DNA of 17,493 nucleotides, from positions 1 through 17,493 of the forward strand of contig JBBSOW010000061.1 in assembly GCA_038259365.1 (NCBI GenBank), given 5' to 3'. The stretch comes from JBBSOW01 sp038259365 (GTDB taxonomy: Bacteria; Actinomycetota; Actinomycetes; Propionibacteriales; Propionibacteriaceae). Shown here piece after piece: positions 1 to 7,114 of the stretch (position 1 is its first letter; each line of letters starts with the position of its first letter). Both the position numbers and the translations under genes were made by a program. The notes beneath the pieces were generated by a model that saw only the letters and a program-made list of their open reading frames with translations, made no database searches and was not told where the DNA came from.

Positions 1-14
1 CGCTCAGTCTCCTG

Positions 15-87
15 CCAAGCACGCTCGCCTCCGTGCTTCTCGCTCAGTGTCTAAATGCCGCGGGAAGCACCAGGCCGAGCGTGCTGG
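15..87. repeat. long imperfect inverted repeat (hairpin)
   Basis: Arms at 15-43 and 60-87 pair over about 26 positions. There is an inner block (33-43 with 60-70) and an outer block (15-30 with 72-87), separated by small bulges, around a loop of about 16 bases. It lies 38 bases past the stop of the leftward gene ending at 125, so it could be that gene's terminator. There is no T-tract on either side. Length and bulges also fit a REP-like or stem-loop element. Only one copy is visible here. Confidence 0.5.
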
Positions 88-124
88 GTGGCGACGCGGC
101 CTACCGACAGCCCAACCCCAGGGT

Positions 125-577
125 TTAGGTCTCGCCGTCGAGGACGCGTTCGAGGAAGTCGGTGAGGTCGCCGGTTTCGCCGTCCTTGCCGCCGGATCCA
201 ACGTAGATGGGCGGCGGGGTGGCGGTGAGCTTGGCCCCGCGGAGGCGCTCGGCCAACCCGCCCATGATGGTCAGCTGGTAGTAGCTGCCGTCGACGCCGA
301 TGGCGAGACTGTGGTTCTTGCGCAGGTACCACCCGGTCTTGTCGGTTCTTACCGAGTGACCCGAAAGCAAAGTCGCTCGCAGCGGGCCCGGCTCCACGCC
401 ACGGCGATCGGCCTCGACGAGGAACTCGTCGATGAGCTTCTGCGCGGCCTTGCTCTCCTGACGCTGCTTGCCCTCCCGAAGCTCGGAGAACTGCGCCGCT
501 TGCTCGGCGCGCCTGGCGCGCGAATCCTCCAGGTCAGCGTGCGGATCGCTGCGCCTATCCGGATCCGGTGGGGTCAT
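125..577 (-). CDS. hypothetical protein, 150 aa
   Basis: I do not recognise a named family. The N-terminal third (residues 1-50) is charged, rich in D, R, E and Q, and probably helical or disordered. The rest (residues 60-150) looks like a small folded domain, with a stretch around GWYLRKNHSLAIGVDGSYY (residues 82-100) and a glycine-rich YVGSGGKDGETGDL segment (125-138). There is no signal peptide or membrane segment. I chose the ATG at 577 because an AAGGACGG SD-like site precedes it. The frame stays open upstream to 811, but that extension has unlikely composition and crosses two strong hairpins. It is probably its own transcription unit downstream of the ABC operon. The coding call is fairly sure; the function is unknown. 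Confidence 0.65.
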   Translation of the reverse strand: MTPPDPDRRSDPHADLEDSRARRAEQAAQFSELREGKQRQESKAAQKLIDEFLVEADRRGVEPGPLRATLLSGHSVRTDKTGWYLRKNHSLAIGVDGSYYQLTIMGGLAERLRGAKLTATPPPIYVGSGGKDGETGDLTDFLERVLDGET

Positions 578-715
578 GCTCAGCCGTCCTTGCCCGAGAG
601 GTTCTTGCCTAGGGACACCATACGCGTGCTGGTTGCTGTCATCGCGCGGCCCAGCGGTGGAGGGAAGATCAGGGTCGGCGGTCTCCCGCGCGGCGGTAGG
701 CAGTACCAGGTCGAA

Positions 716-752
716 CCGACCAACGGTCGGCCCACCGCGTGGCAAGCCACGC
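716..752 (-). terminator. two tandem hairpins after the ABC operon
   Basis: Two perfect short hairpins follow one another: CCGACC-AAC-GGTCGG at 716-730 and GCGTGGC-AA-GCCACGC at 737-752. They begin 83 bases past the stop of the last ABC gene and sit before the 125-577 gene. There is no U-tract, which is common for actinobacterial terminators. Termination is inferred. The remainder of the 578-834 gap shows no gene I can support. Confidence 0.4.
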
Positions 753-834
753 TCAACGAACGCGTACCGACCACTCTGTTGGCAGATTATCGGCCGCCGA
801 CAGGCGCGCATCTGCTATCGGGACCCTCGCTCGA

Positions 835-1677
835 TCAGACTCGGCCGAGTGCGGCGGGAACCTCGGAATGCCACTCCTCGGGTGCGTCGACCTTGGGGGC
901 GGCCGGGAGCACGCCGCGACCGTCTGGTTCAGGTATGGCCGACAACAGCGAACGCGTGTAGGGGTGCATCGGGTCGTTCCAGACGAGCTCCGTCGTGCCC
1001 GATTCCACGATGCGTCCGCGATACATCACGAGCGTGCGATCGGCGATCGTGCGCACGATCGACAGGTCGTGGGAGATGAACAACAGTCCGGCGCCTGCTT
1101 CGATCGCGAGGGCGCGCATCAATGCCGCGACCCCGGCCTGACTTGAGGCGTCCAGGGCCGAGATCGGCTCGTCGGCGACGAGCAGATCTGGTCGGGAAGC
1201 CAAGGCCCGGGCGATCGCGATGCGCTGACGCTGCCCTCCCGAGAACTCGTGGGAGTAGCGCCGTAGCATCTCGGCTGGGAGACCGACCCGTTCCAGCCAG
1301 TCCGACGCCTCAGAACCTTCGGCGCCCCGGGCGCGGGCGGCGGCAATGCCGTCCCCGACCTGTCGGCCGATGCGCTGTCGAGGATTGAGCGAGGAGTTCG
1401 GATCCTGAAACACCATCTGAATCGAGGTGAACTCGGAGCGCCGAGTGCGCAGGCCCAAAGGCGGCACGGTGTTGCCACGGAAACGCACCTGGCCTCGGCG
1501 AGGCTCCTCCATCCCGACGACCGCGCGAGCCAGGCTCGACTTGCCGCACCCGCTCTCGCCGACGAGCGCGACGACCTCCCCGCTGTCCATCGAGAACGAA
1601 ACGCCGTCGACCGCGCGCACGACCGTCGCGCCCCGGTACTCCACGACCAGGTCGTCTATCTCGAGAAGACTGCTCAC
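835..1677 (-). CDS. Dpp/Opp-type ABC importer ATPase, second subunit (280 aa)
   Basis: This is the DppF/OppF-like nucleotide-binding subunit that powers import together with the ATPase encoded just upstream. Visible motifs are Walker A GESGCGKS (residues 40-47), Q-loop Gln91 in VFQDP, signature FSGGQ (145-149), Walker B LLVADE (165-170, Glu170), D-loop SALD (173-176) and H-loop His203 in ISHD. The MHPYTRSLLSAIP segment (237-249) is the typical start of the oligopeptide-transporter C-terminal region. The tail after it is short and has no cysteines. The start is the GTG at 1677, which overlaps the previous stop as GTGA, so translation is probably coupled. All ATPase residues are intact. The substrate cannot be told from this subunit. 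Confidence 0.93.
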   Translation of the reverse strand: MSSLLEIDDLVVEYRGATVVRAVDGVSFSMDSGEVVALVGESGCGKSSLARAVVGMEEPRRGQVRFRGNTVPPLGLRTRRSEFTSIQMVFQDPNSSLNPRQRIGRQVGDGIAAARARGAEGSEASDWLERVGLPAEMLRRYSHEFSGGQRQRIAIARALASRPDLLVADEPISALDASSQAGVAALMRALAIEAGAGLLFISHDLSIVRTIADRTLVMYRGRIVESGTTELVWNDPMHPYTRSLLSAIPEPDGRGVLPAAPKVDAPEEWHSEVPAALGRV

Positions 1678-2651
1678 GTGGCATCCCCTCCTTCCGGGCC
1701 GATGTGCGTGCTCTGCTCGTGCACCGGGAGGTTCTCGCTCACCGGTAGCTGCTCAAGATCGACATCGTGCGCACTGCGGCCGCCGCCCTCCACCGGTGGG
1801 CCCCCCGCGCCGGGCAAGTCTGCATCGAGCACCGGTATCGGCATGTCCCCGGCCACGGTCGAGCCCGGCAGCGCCGCGAGTAGCGTTCGCGTGTAAGCGT
1901 GGCGCGGCTTTGTGAACACTTGTTCGCGAGCGCCCGCCTCCACGACTTCGCCGTAGCGCATGATGGCGACATCGTCGGCGACGGCACTCATCACACCGAG
2001 ATCGTGGGTGACCAACAGCACGGCGAGATCGGCGTCATTCGCTAGATCGCGCAGCAGGTGCAGAATTCCGGCTTGCACCGTGACATCGAGCGCCGTCGTG
2101 GGTTCGTCGGCGAGCAAAACATCGGGGCCGCAGGCCAGGGCAACCGCGATCGCGATGCGCTGGCGTTGACCGCCCGAAAACTGGTGCGGATACCGCGGCA
2201 GCGCCGCGTCGGGGTCGGGAACCCGCACGCGCTCGAGCATCTCGATGGCGCGCTTTTGAGCGTTCTTCTTATCTAGCTTCAGGTGCGCGCGCATGTGGTC
2301 GGTCAGCTGCCGGCCGACCGTGAGTTGGGGGTGCAGGCTCGACGACGGATCCTGGAACACCATGGAGATCAGGCGCCCGCGGATGCGGTTGAGGGCGCGA
2401 TTCTTCATGCCGACGATCTCGGTATCGCCCAGCATGATGCTGCCCGACACGTGCGCGTTGCCGGGCAGCAGGCCGAGCGTGGTCAGTGCGGTCATCGTTT
2501 TGCCCGAGCCGGATTCCCCGGCCAACCCCTGGATGCGCGCCGGTCGCAGGTCCAGGTCGATGCCGTTGAGGATCTGCGAGCGTTCAGTCCCAGAGCCGAT
2601 GGACACCCGCAGATCGCGGATGCTCAGGACCGGCTGGTTCGCGGCGGTCAT
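1674..2651 (-). CDS. Dpp/Opp-type ABC importer ATPase, first subunit (325 aa)
   Basis: This is the DppD/OppD-like ATPase, partner of the following one. It has Walker A GESGSGKT (45-52), Q-loop Gln100 in VFQDP, signature FSGGQ (158-162), Walker B VLLADE (178-183, Glu183) and His216 in THD. The C-terminal region begins at HAYTRTLLAALPG (251-263), but the usual cysteine-bearing motif of DppD/OppD proteins is missing. In its place is a roughly 60-residue acidic, Pro/Gly-rich tail. The ATG at 2651 overlaps the permease stop as ATGA. An in-frame extension to 2816 exists but only retraces the permease gene in another frame. The family call is secure and the substrate unknown. Confidence 0.93.
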   Translation of the reverse strand: MTAANQPVLSIRDLRVSIGSGTERSQILNGIDLDLRPARIQGLAGESGSGKTMTALTTLGLLPGNAHVSGSIMLGDTEIVGMKNRALNRIRGRLISMVFQDPSSSLHPQLTVGRQLTDHMRAHLKLDKKNAQKRAIEMLERVRVPDPDAALPRYPHQFSGGQRQRIAIAVALACGPDVLLADEPTTALDVTVQAGILHLLRDLANDADLAVLLVTHDLGVMSAVADDVAIMRYGEVVEAGAREQVFTKPRHAYTRTLLAALPGSTVAGDMPIPVLDADLPGAGGPPVEGGGRSAHDVDLEQLPVSENLPVHEQSTHIGPEGGDAT

Positions 2652-3496
2652 CGGGTTCCGCCTCGGGTGCTCACGGAGGTGGGATCGAGGGTGTCGCGCA
2701 GCGAATCGCCGATGAAGTTGAACGCCATCACGACGGTGAGGATGGCCAGGCCCGGGAAGAGTCCGAGCCACCAGCTGTCGAAGTTCGGGATCGCACTGGA
2801 GATCATCGAACCCCACTCGGCGAGCGGAGGTCGTGCGCCCAGCCCGAGGAACGACAGCCCCGAGAGCAGCAAAATCGCCGTGCCGATATCGAGGCTGGCA
2901 AGCACCAGCAAGGGGCCCACGATGTTAGGCGCGATGTCGACAACGAGTGATTTGCCTGGGGAGAAGCCGAGCAGGCGCCCTGCCGTGACGTAGTTGTTGG
3001 TTCGCAGACTGAGAACGAGGCTGCGCGTCATCCGCGCGTATTGCGGCCACGACACGATCATTGCCGCGATCACCGCGTTCAGCAATGACGCCCCAAGCGA
3101 GGCCGCCACCACCATCGCGAGAATGACGGTCGGAAATGCCATCACCAGATCGGTCAGCCGCATCAGCCCTTCGTCGAACCAGCGTCCGAAGTACCCCGCG
3201 ACGGCTCCGATCGTGACGCCGATGATGGCGGAGAGTACGACCAGCAGGAGCGCGAGCGGGATGGTTACCGCGGCACCCGAGAGCAGGCGCGAGAAGACGT
3301 CACGACCGAGTTCGTCGGTGCCGAACAACGCACCGGGACCGGGCGGTTGCAACCGGGGCAGGACCGGTGCCAACGGGTCGTAGGGCACGACGTACGGTGC
3401 GATGATCGCGATGACGACCCACACGAGCGCCATCACGGCGCCCACGATGCCAAGGGGGTTGACCCAGGCCTTCGGGATCAGGCGGCGGCGCTTCAC
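2648..3496 (-). CDS. Dpp/Opp-type ABC permease, DppC-like (282 aa)
   Basis: This is the second membrane subunit of the importer. A short basic N-terminus (MKRRRLIPK) leads into a first membrane helix at about residues 13-35, followed by the periplasmic-side motif FGTDELGRDVFSRLLSG (58-74). The coupling (EAA) loop is around 168-190 (YVTAGRLLGFSPGKSLVVD). The late motif LSFLGLGARPPLAEWG (214-229) is characteristic of DppC/OppC permeases. About six membrane helices are expected. The chosen start is the GTG at 3496, which overlaps the stop of the upstream permease as GTGA. The frame stays open to 3928, but that part is antisense-like, proline- and arginine-rich, and lies inside the neighbour gene. 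The length is normal for the family. Confidence 0.93.
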   Translation of the reverse strand: MKRRRLIPKAWVNPLGIVGAVMALVWVVIAIIAPYVVPYDPLAPVLPRLQPPGPGALFGTDELGRDVFSRLLSGAAVTIPLALLLVVLSAIIGVTIGAVAGYFGRWFDEGLMRLTDLVMAFPTVILAMVVAASLGASLLNAVIAAMIVSWPQYARMTRSLVLSLRTNNYVTAGRLLGFSPGKSLVVDIAPNIVGPLLVLASLDIGTAILLLSGLSFLGLGARPPLAEWGSMISSAIPNFDSWWLGLFPGLAILTVVMAFNFIGDSLRDTLDPTSVSTRGGTR

Positions 3497-4554
3497 GCGA
3501 GCCGCACTCTCGGGTCGAGCACGCCGTAGAGCAGGTCGACGATGAAGTTGATCACCAGATAGATCACCCCGACGACCAGTCCGACCCCCATTACTCCGGG
3601 AAGGTCGAGGTTCGATGCGGACTTGAAGGCGTAGGTGCCCAGGCCCGGCCAGGCGAACACCGCTTCGACGAGGACGGTGCCCGACAGCAGAATGCCGAAG
3701 GCAAGCCCGACGATGGTGAGGATCGGCAGCGCGGCGCCGCGGAGCACGTAGTCGAACAACAAGGTGGCGCCCCCGAGGCCCTTCGCGCGGCCCGCGCGCA
3801 CGTAGTCCATATCGAGGATCTCTAGCACCGAGGTGCGCACGAACCGGGTCAAGAGCCCGATCACGGCCAGCGAGAGCACCATCACGGGGAGCATCAGGTG
3901 CGCCAGTGCGTCGGACAGCGTCACCCACTGACCCGCGAGCAGGGCGTCCACGGTGTACAGACCTGTCACCGTCGGCGGCGGCGTGAGCTGCGGCGACAGC
4001 CGCCCTGAACCCGGCGCGACCCCGAGCTGGAGGAAGAACAGGTTGAAGCTCAAGAGCGCCAGCCAGAAGGAGGGCACGCTCAGACCGATCAGCGAGATAA
4101 CCCGCACGACCTGGTCGCTGGCACGGCCGCGACGGTATGCGGCGAGAGCGCCGAGGGCGACCCCGATGATCAGGCTCACCACGATGGCACCGATGGCCAC
4201 CTCCAGCGTGGCGGGGACCGCGCTGTAGAGGTCGTCTAGCACCGGTTGGCGGGTGCGCTGTGAGGTGCCGAGGTCACCCCGAACAAGATTGCCCATGTAC
4301 GTCATGTATTGCACCGGCAGTGGCTGATCCAGGCCGTTTGCCTTGACGTAGGCCTCGACGATGGCCGGGTCATCGGCCGCGCTCTGGCCGAGCGCCGCCG
4401 CGACCGGGTCGCCCGGGACGAGGTTCGTCAGTGCGAACGTGACCAAGGTGACGCCGACGAGCAGCAGCACCGAGGTGCCCAACCGCTGCAGGATGTATCC
4501 CGCGAGCGGATGCCGCGCTCGGAATCCACGACGAACCGTGGCAGTTTCGTCCAT
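3493..4554 (-). CDS. Dpp/Opp-type ABC permease, DppB-like (353 aa)
   Basis: This is the first membrane subunit. It has an N-terminal helix at about 26-45 followed by NLVPGDPVAAALG (44-56), which is typical of DppB/OppB. Next come RGDLGTS (92-98), the helix pair around 115-140, the ISLIGLSVPSFWLALL stretch (153-168), the coupling loop DMDYVRAGRAKGLG (248-261), and the C-terminal EAVFAWPGLGTYAF (297-310). It ends in DPRVRLA, a common DppB ending. About 340 residues is usual, so the protein is complete. The ATG at 4554 lies 10 bases after the binding-protein stop, and its SD site is weak, which suggests coupling. Substrate specificity resides mainly in the binding protein. Confidence 0.93.
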   Translation of the reverse strand: MDETATVRRGFRARHPLAGYILQRLGTSVLLLVGVTLVTFALTNLVPGDPVAAALGQSAADDPAIVEAYVKANGLDQPLPVQYMTYMGNLVRGDLGTSQRTRQPVLDDLYSAVPATLEVAIGAIVVSLIIGVALGALAAYRRGRASDQVVRVISLIGLSVPSFWLALLSFNLFFLQLGVAPGSGRLSPQLTPPPTVTGLYTVDALLAGQWVTLSDALAHLMLPVMVLSLAVIGLLTRFVRTSVLEILDMDYVRAGRAKGLGGATLLFDYVLRGAALPILTIVGLAFGILLSGTVLVEAVFAWPGLGTYAFKSASNLDLPGVMGVGLVVGVIYLVINFIVDLLYGVLDPRVRLA

Positions 4555-4564
4555 GGCGAGCGCG

Positions 4565-6145
4565 CTACTCGGTGCCGATACCAGCGATGTCGACCGTCCA
4601 CATCGGGTTGTAGACCAAGCCCGTCACCCCGGCGGCGGACGCGATGTTGACCGCGGGGTTCAGCAACGGTACGAACGGTCCGTCGGCCAACATCGCCTTC
4701 TGGAACGCGGTGAACTGCTGCACGCGCTCCTCCTCGGTCCCTCCGACGCGAGCCGCCTTGACTAGTTTCGCGATCGCGGGAGCGTCTTTGGCGTCCCAGC
4801 CTGCGCGCAGACCAACGGTCTCGCCCGGACCGAAGGGCAGGTACGTGCTGGGGTCCATGTAGTCGGGGCCCCAGTACCAGAGCCCGATGGTCTCCTTGGC
4901 GTCGCGGTAGGTGTCGAGTTCGACCGCGGTCGGAGCTGGCGCCAGCTCCACGTTGATACCGATGTCCGACAGTTGCGCCTGCACGCTCTGGGCGACGGTG
5001 GTGAACTGCACGCCGTTGAGGTTGATGTCGTTCGGGAAGTTCAGGGTGACCTTCTCCCCCTTGTAGCCCGACTTGGCGAGGGCGGCCTCAGCGGCCTGCC
5101 GATCGAAGGTCAGGCCGTCCTCGATGGAGCCGAGCAGCATCGGTGGCACGAATCCCTGGGCTTGCGCGGAGCCGGACCCCGCGATCTGAACCAGTCGATC
5201 GAAGTCGATGCCGCGCTTGACGGCCTCAACGAAGTCGGGGTCGCTCGTCGCCTTGGAGACATCCGGATCCTGGTTGAGCAGGAGGAAGATCAGGTTTGCC
5301 GACAGGCTCGACTTGACGTTGATGCGTCCCCCGAGGCCGTCAACCTGGTCTCCCGATAAGTCCAGCGCGACCTGGGAGTCGCCGCCCTGCAGGTTGATCT
5401 TCTGTGTCGCCGGTTCAACGTTTCTCAGCAGAACGCGCCCATAGGTGGGTTTGGCTGGACCCGTGTACTTGTCGTTCAGCTTGAACGTGACCTGGGAGGC
5501 GACATCGAGCGAATCGAGGACGTACGGGCCGGAGCCGGCCGAGTTCGCGTTCAGGTAGGACTCGGCGTCATCGGTGTCGTCAGTAGTGCCGCCGTTCTCC
5601 TTGACCACATCGGCGTTCACGATCGCCAACGATGGGTTCGGGAGGATGAACGGTAGGTCGGGGCGGGGGTCGTCGGTCGTGATCTTCACCGTGGTGTCAT
5701 CGACCTTGGAGACATCGATGCCGTCCAGGAGGAAGGAGGGACTGCCCTTGATGCCCTTCACCCGCTCGAGCGAGAACACGACATCGTCGGCGGTGACGTC
5801 GCTCCCGTCGGAGAAGGTGCGCCCTTGAGCAAGCTTGAGCGTGAAGGTCTTCGAGTCCGCGGATGCCTCGAGCGTGGCGAGGCCAGGAACGGTCTGCGAG
5901 AGGTCTTCACCGTCGAAGTCGAGCAGCGTCTCGTACATGCCCTTGACGACCATGTTGCCAGTGAACTCGTAAGAGCGGCCCGGGTCAGCGGTCTTCAGAT
6001 CGAAGGTCCGGTCGATGACCAGCGTCTTATCGCCGGCGCCCGACCCCTCTCCCGACCCGGATCCATCGGCCACGCATCCCGACAGAGCTAGAGCCGACGC
6101 AGCAAAAATCGCGACAGCAGTGATGAACTTTGAGTATTTGGACAA
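4565..6145 (-). CDS. extracellular solute-binding lipoprotein, family 5 (526 aa)
   Basis: This is the substrate-binding component of the importer, anchored to the outer face of the membrane. From the TTG at 6145 the protein starts with a signal peptide (basic MSKYSK, hydrophobic 7-20) and lipobox LSGC at 21-24, so Cys24 should be lipidated. A Ser/Gly-rich linker follows (about 28-38). The family signature is the LKLAQGRTFSDGSDVTADDVVFSLER region (103-128). Later features include WYWGPDYMDPSTYLPF, typical of peptide/nickel/oligosaccharide binders. The TTG is chosen because AAGGAG lies 5 bases upstream. An ATG at 6229 would bury the signal peptide behind 28 residues encoded by a tandem repeat. 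The ligand may be a peptide, opine, metal chelate or oligosaccharide; I cannot choose. Confidence 0.9.
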   Translation of the reverse strand: MSKYSKFITAVAIFAASALALSGCVADGSGSGEGSGAGDKTLVIDRTFDLKTADPGRSYEFTGNMVVKGMYETLLDFDGEDLSQTVPGLATLEASADSKTFTLKLAQGRTFSDGSDVTADDVVFSLERVKGIKGSPSFLLDGIDVSKVDDTTVKITTDDPRPDLPFILPNPSLAIVNADVVKENGGTTDDTDDAESYLNANSAGSGPYVLDSLDVASQVTFKLNDKYTGPAKPTYGRVLLRNVEPATQKINLQGGDSQVALDLSGDQVDGLGGRINVKSSLSANLIFLLLNQDPDVSKATSDPDFVEAVKRGIDFDRLVQIAGSGSAQAQGFVPPMLLGSIEDGLTFDRQAAEAALAKSGYKGEKVTLNFPNDINLNGVQFTTVAQSVQAQLSDIGINVELAPAPTAVELDTYRDAKETIGLWYWGPDYMDPSTYLPFGPGETVGLRAGWDAKDAPAIAKLVKAARVGGTEEERVQQFTAFQKAMLADGPFVPLLNPAVNIASAAGVTGLVYNPMWTVDIAGIGTE

Positions 6146-6160
6146 CGGTTCTCCTTCGGG

Positions 6161-6213
6161 CGAAGCCACACTGCTCCAGCCGATCAACCGAAGCCACACT
6201 GCTCCAGCCGATC
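6161..6213 (-). repeat. perfect 25-base direct repeat, period 28, in the ABC operon leader
   Basis: The same 25 bases occur at 6161-6185 and 6189-6213 with only AAC between them. The block starts just 3 bases upstream of the AAGGAG site of the binding-protein gene, so it would be in the mRNA leader. It may be a recent slippage duplication or a doubled regulatory site. I see no internal inverted symmetry in the unit. Confidence 0.85.
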
Positions 6214-6300
6214 CGCATTGATTCCCCATGGGGGGTGAAGAGCGATGGACACTACATCGTCAAGCCAGCATCTGTGCGAAGTCAGCCATGATCACATTAG

Positions 6301-6322
6301 TGCAATTGCAATGCCACGTGGC
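6301..6322. promoter_or_regulatory. two adjacent 10-bp palindromes upstream of the ABC operon
   Basis: TGCAATTGCA (6301-6310) and GCCACGTGGC (6313-6322) are both perfect palindromes, with centres 12 bp apart. They lie about 155-177 bases upstream of the binding-protein start in an AT-richer stretch. They could be operators for a repressor or activator of the importer operon. I could not place a convincing -35/-10 pair beside them. The role is inferred only from position and symmetry. Confidence 0.35.
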
Positions 6323-6402
6323 GAGCGTAGCAAACCAACGAACTTTTGGCGAGAGGCAGGTCCGCAGTCGAGAGGACCGATCCTGTTTGGCCCTCCGCTG
6401 CC

Positions 6403-6837
6403 TTACTCAAAGTCCTTGACCTCAAAGTCCTCGACGTTGGCGGGTGCGGCAACCGGCTCGGCTTGGACGCACACGCTTGTCTCGTTCACGCCGTCCTTGA
6501 GGAAATCCTCGATCAGGCTGAGGCGACCGTCGTCTGCGACCTCGACGCGGCTGGTCGCGCTGCCGACAATGGTCTCGCCCGATACCGCCAGAGTATGCGC
6601 GAAAGAGATCCGAATCTCCCCGCCGACGCGCTTACCGACGAATCGCCCCAACGAAACGGTGTCTCCCGAATAGGTTCCCCAGAGCATCGTGCCAAGCTGT
6701 CGGTAGCGGAACCGGGTCGGGCGCGCCGAATCGACGGTGCTCGCCGTCGACGAAACCATGACGAACTCGCGACCATCCAGAGATGCGTGGATGGGGCCGG
6801 CCCCTCCAGGGAGTTGTTCAGTCGAAGGATTGGGCAT
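6403..6837 (-). CDS. small conserved protein of the type often labelled N-acetylglutamate synthase (144 aa)
   Basis: The pattern resembles a widespread family of 110-120 aa all-beta proteins that databases often call N-acetylglutamate synthase without biochemical support. Matching elements in order are DGREF (about 22-26), FRYRQLGTMLWGTYSGDTV (43-61), GRFVG (about 64-68), then a FAHTL...GE...G..TSR stretch, DGRLSL and an acidic C-terminal strand. I would not assign the enzyme activity, since the GNAT acetyltransferase signature is absent. There is no signal peptide. The ATG at 6837 is preceded by AGAGGAAGG at about 12 bases, a rather long spacing. The C-terminus is a duplicated five-residue unit, VEDFE-VKDFE. 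It is leftward and upstream of the ABC operon, but a 257-base gap suggests separate control. Confidence 0.7.
   Translation of the reverse strand: MPNPSTEQLPGGAGPIHASLDGREFVMVSSTASTVDSARPTRFRYRQLGTMLWGTYSGDTVSLGRFVGKRVGGEIRISFAHTLAVSGETIVGSATSRVEVADDGRLSLIEDFLKDGVNETSVCVQAEPVAAPANVEDFEVKDFE
6406..6435. repeat. 15-base tandem duplication at the 3' end of a gene
   Basis: Bases 6406-6420 and 6421-6435 (CTCAAAGTCCT followed by TGAC or CGAC) are near-identical head-to-tail copies, differing at one base. They encode the last residues, VEDFE and VKDFE, of the 6403-6837 protein, so the duplication kept the frame and simply lengthened the acidic tail. Confidence 0.75.
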
Positions 6838-6988
6838 CCCCCGAGTATGCCTTCCTCTGCACCTCTGCGAACACACGCCCCTGGCCACGTCGTGCAATAG
6901 CTACATACCCGGGTGTTCGAGTCTCTTGCCGGTCGATATCGGCGCGCTCGGCCACCGGCCCGAGTAGGAGTTTGATCGGGAAACACAA

Positions 6989-7031
6989 GGACAACACCCC
7001 GGCCTGTTCGGACAACACCTGGGACTACACC
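6989..7031. repeat. three copies of GGACAACACC in a divergent promoter gap
   Basis: GGACAACACC occurs at 6989-6998 and 7010-7019, and GGACTACACC (one mismatch) at 7022-7031. The first two are 21 bp apart, two helical turns. They lie about 85-125 bases upstream of the sigma-like regulator starting at 7115, in the 277-base gap between divergent genes. This layout suggests a binding-site array, but no protein can be named. I see no gene elsewhere in the 6838-7114 gap. Confidence 0.5.
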
Positions 7032-7114
7032 TGTGCGGTGGACTGACGGCGTCGGTCGCCATCCCAGGTGGCCGGGTCGAAAGACTAGACAACCGGGCAG
7101 GGTCGAGGTAAAAG

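Noticed and set aside
578..811. Upstream extension of the 125-577 gene to an ATG at 811
   Set aside because: It runs through two strong hairpins and has low-complexity Arg/Pro composition, while a usable SD site lies before the ATG at 577.
47..961. A 304-codon open frame on the plus strand
   Set aside because: It is antisense to a plausible small gene, crosses two hairpins and the end of the ABC ATPase gene, and has no recognisable domain. Long antisense frames are expected at this GC content.
6146..6229. ATG at 6229 as start of the solute-binding protein
   Set aside because: It would place 28 residues, largely encoded by the tandem repeat, before a clear lipoprotein signal peptide. The TTG at 6145 has an ideal SD.
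6338..6380. GGTCC/GGACC inverted repeat as a terminator of the 6403-6837 gene
   Set aside because: The stem is only 5 bp with a 10-base loop and no T-tract, too weak to call.
6905..6945. T-arm-like sequence GTTCGAGTC, as in a tRNA 3' end or attachment site
   Set aside because: The flanking bases do not form the T stem or an acceptor stem, and no anticodon arm is found upstream.
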